From: Ascoidea rubescens DSM 1968
Lineage: Eukaryota; Ascomycota; Saccharomycetes; Ascoideales; Ascoideaceae
Assembly (NCBI RefSeq): GCF_001661345.1
Contig: NW_017962913.1
Coordinates: forward strand, 501,428 to 565,427
Reading direction: 5' to 3'
Length of the DNA stretch: 64,000 nucleotides
The first letter of the stretch is position 1, and the number at the start of each line of letters is the position of its first letter. The notes below the pieces were generated by a model, which was given only the letters and a program-made list of their open reading frames with translations, was not told the DNA's origin and ran no database searches. Positions 63,068 to 64,000 of the stretch are shown here, piece after piece. The translations under genes were made by a program, and so were the position numbers.

Positions 63068-64000
63068 TTGATGTAATAACTCCTGCTTCCTACGTAGACC
63101 TCGAATCTCTCAAGTTCAAAATATCCTCCATCTTGGTGATCTACGATAATCTCTTTGTCGCTCTCAACAATGGTTCAATCTACATATTTGATCTTAATTC
63201 TTCTTATGGCAGTGTATTTCCAGACTTCGACGCCTCCAACGACACCCAGAACTCTATAAATCCTGATGCCAGCTACACTCAAAATGCTGGTGATATCGAC
63301 AATGACAACAAAAATGACGACGACGAGCTCAATAAACAAGTCACTTTGCAGTCAATAAATTCATCCAGCAATTTAAGTCCCATTTTGAACCCAACCTCAA
63401 GAAGAAACTCTTTTATTTCAAACACAACCTCAAAGGCTGCTTTCAATAACAATTTAACTCCTACCACCTCAAATGATTTGTCTAATAGTAACAAAAACTT
63501 GAATAATAAACCTTCGAACGGTAATTTAAATAAAGATAATACAAACTTGAAATGGTTTAATTTCAAAAATTTAAACAAATTGAAATTATCGCAAAAATTT
63601 GAAAATATATCAAAAAAACCGATAGATCAATTGGACTTCTTGCCAGACAATAACTACCTATTCATTTTGTCTGACAACATAATCTCAATCTATCTCTACA
63701 TCAACATCATCGCAAATAACAGCAACAGCAATAATCCAAGTGACACTATTAATCAAAATCAAATTGATTTGAAATTTTTAGATTCAATTAAATCTTCAAA
63801 GAATGCTCCTTTCTTTAAAGTTTCAAGTGCTTTGAAAAACAATTTGCTAATCAATTCTCCCATAGAAAGACCAATAGACTCGAATTTATTATTTGATAAC
63901 CACTCAACTTCTTCAATCCACATAAATTCTCATAATAATCACAACAACAATCCAACACATAATAACACCAATATTAACAATTTGAATCAAAGAAGATCTT
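63064..64000 (+). CDS. VAM6: CNH-domain protein, probable Vps39/Vam6 (HOPS), 5' part
   Basis: The frame is open from ATG 63064 to the right edge (312 codons), so the 3' end is outside the window. The N terminus has the start of a citron-homology (CNH) beta-propeller (LKFKISSILVIYDNLFVALNNGSIYIFDL). After a long Asn/Ser-rich insertion comes KFENISKKPIDQLDFLPDNNYLFILSDNIISIYLY, which parallels the Vps39 segment around SKKIQQIxxVxxxxxLVSLxxNxIxVxDL. Vps39/Vam6 is a HOPS subunit that binds Rab7/Ypt7 for vacuole fusion. Other CNH proteins (Vps3, TGFBRAP1 type) remain possible, since only the propeller start is visible. Confidence 0.6.
   Translation, partial: MIDVITPASYVDLESLKFKISSILVIYDNLFVALNNGSIYIFDLNSSYGSVFPDFDASNDTQNSINPDASYTQNAGDIDNDNKNDDDELNKQVTLQSINSSSNLSPILNPTSRRNSFISNTTSKAAFNNNLTPTTSNDLSNSNKNLNNKPSNGNLNKDNTNLKWFNFKNLNKLKLSQKFENISKKPIDQLDFLPDNNYLFILSDNIISIYLYINIIANNSNSNNPSDTINQNQIDLKFLDSIKSSKNAPFFKVSSALKNNLLINSPIERPIDSNLLFDNHSTSSIHINSHNNHNNNPTHNNTNINNLNQRRS

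Overview
The window looks like nuclear DNA of a budding yeast (Saccharomycotina). It is strongly AT-rich and gene-dense. Coding regions are almost intron-free, and the one intron I can demonstrate has the yeast signals GTATGT and TACTAAC. Gene content is typical yeast: SEC24, ADA2, NUP120, ASH1, SEC39, UTP8, UTP21, PIF1, VIP1. The 75 kDa subunit of respiratory complex I is present, which excludes Saccharomycetaceae such as S. cerevisiae that have lost complex I. CTG codons are strikingly avoided: I found none in GAPDH or the 75 kDa subunit, and a GC-rich gene uses 20 CTC against 2 CTG. This suggests a lineage with altered CUG decoding (a CUG-Ser type yeast, for example the Ascoidea/Saccharomycopsis group or the Candida CTG clade), but it is an inference. 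Leucine at CTG positions should be treated as unproven. Many proteins carry long Asn/Asp/Ser insertions encoded by AAT/GAT repeats.

Layout: 0-5.4 kb, a partial unknown gene (-), a tRNA pseudouridine synthase (+) and a YIL108W-type metalloprotease (-). 5.4-13.1 kb, SEC24 (+), DNA polymerase POL4 (+), a small secreted I9-type protease inhibitor (+) and the spliced ERV41 (-). 13.4-25.8 kb, ADA2 (-), an ITT1-type RBR ubiquitin ligase (+), a Pex28/29-type peroxin (-), a 2.3 kb gene-free stretch and NUP120 (+). 26-37 kb, complex I 75 kDa subunit (-), a SUR7/PUN1-family membrane protein (+), ASH1 (-) and ornithine aminotransferase CAR2 (-). 37-47 kb, SEC39 (-), an unknown coiled-coil gene (+), GAPDH (+) and UTP8 (-). 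47-56.7 kb, PIF1 (-), a PRPP synthetase subunit (+) and VIP1 (+). 56.7-64 kb, a degenerate stretch, a small gene resembling the velvet domain (+), UTP21 (-) and the 5' part of a Vps39/Vam6-like gene (+).

The genes are housekeeping genes of separate pathways and do not form a cluster. Some share a pathway by chance: SEC24, ERV41 and SEC39 act in ER-Golgi traffic, and UTP8 and UTP21 in small-subunit rRNA processing. Promoter signals are visible at several starts, including TATA boxes, three CACGTG sites at exact 14 bp spacing and an RRPE-like site upstream of UTP21. Several apparent long reading frames begin only at non-ATG codons; starts here were moved to the first supportable ATG. The observations most worth following are the velvet-like gene, the nested inverted repeats at 20.0-20.2 kb, the secreted I9 inhibitor, the in-frame alternative acceptors of ERV41 and the CTG avoidance.
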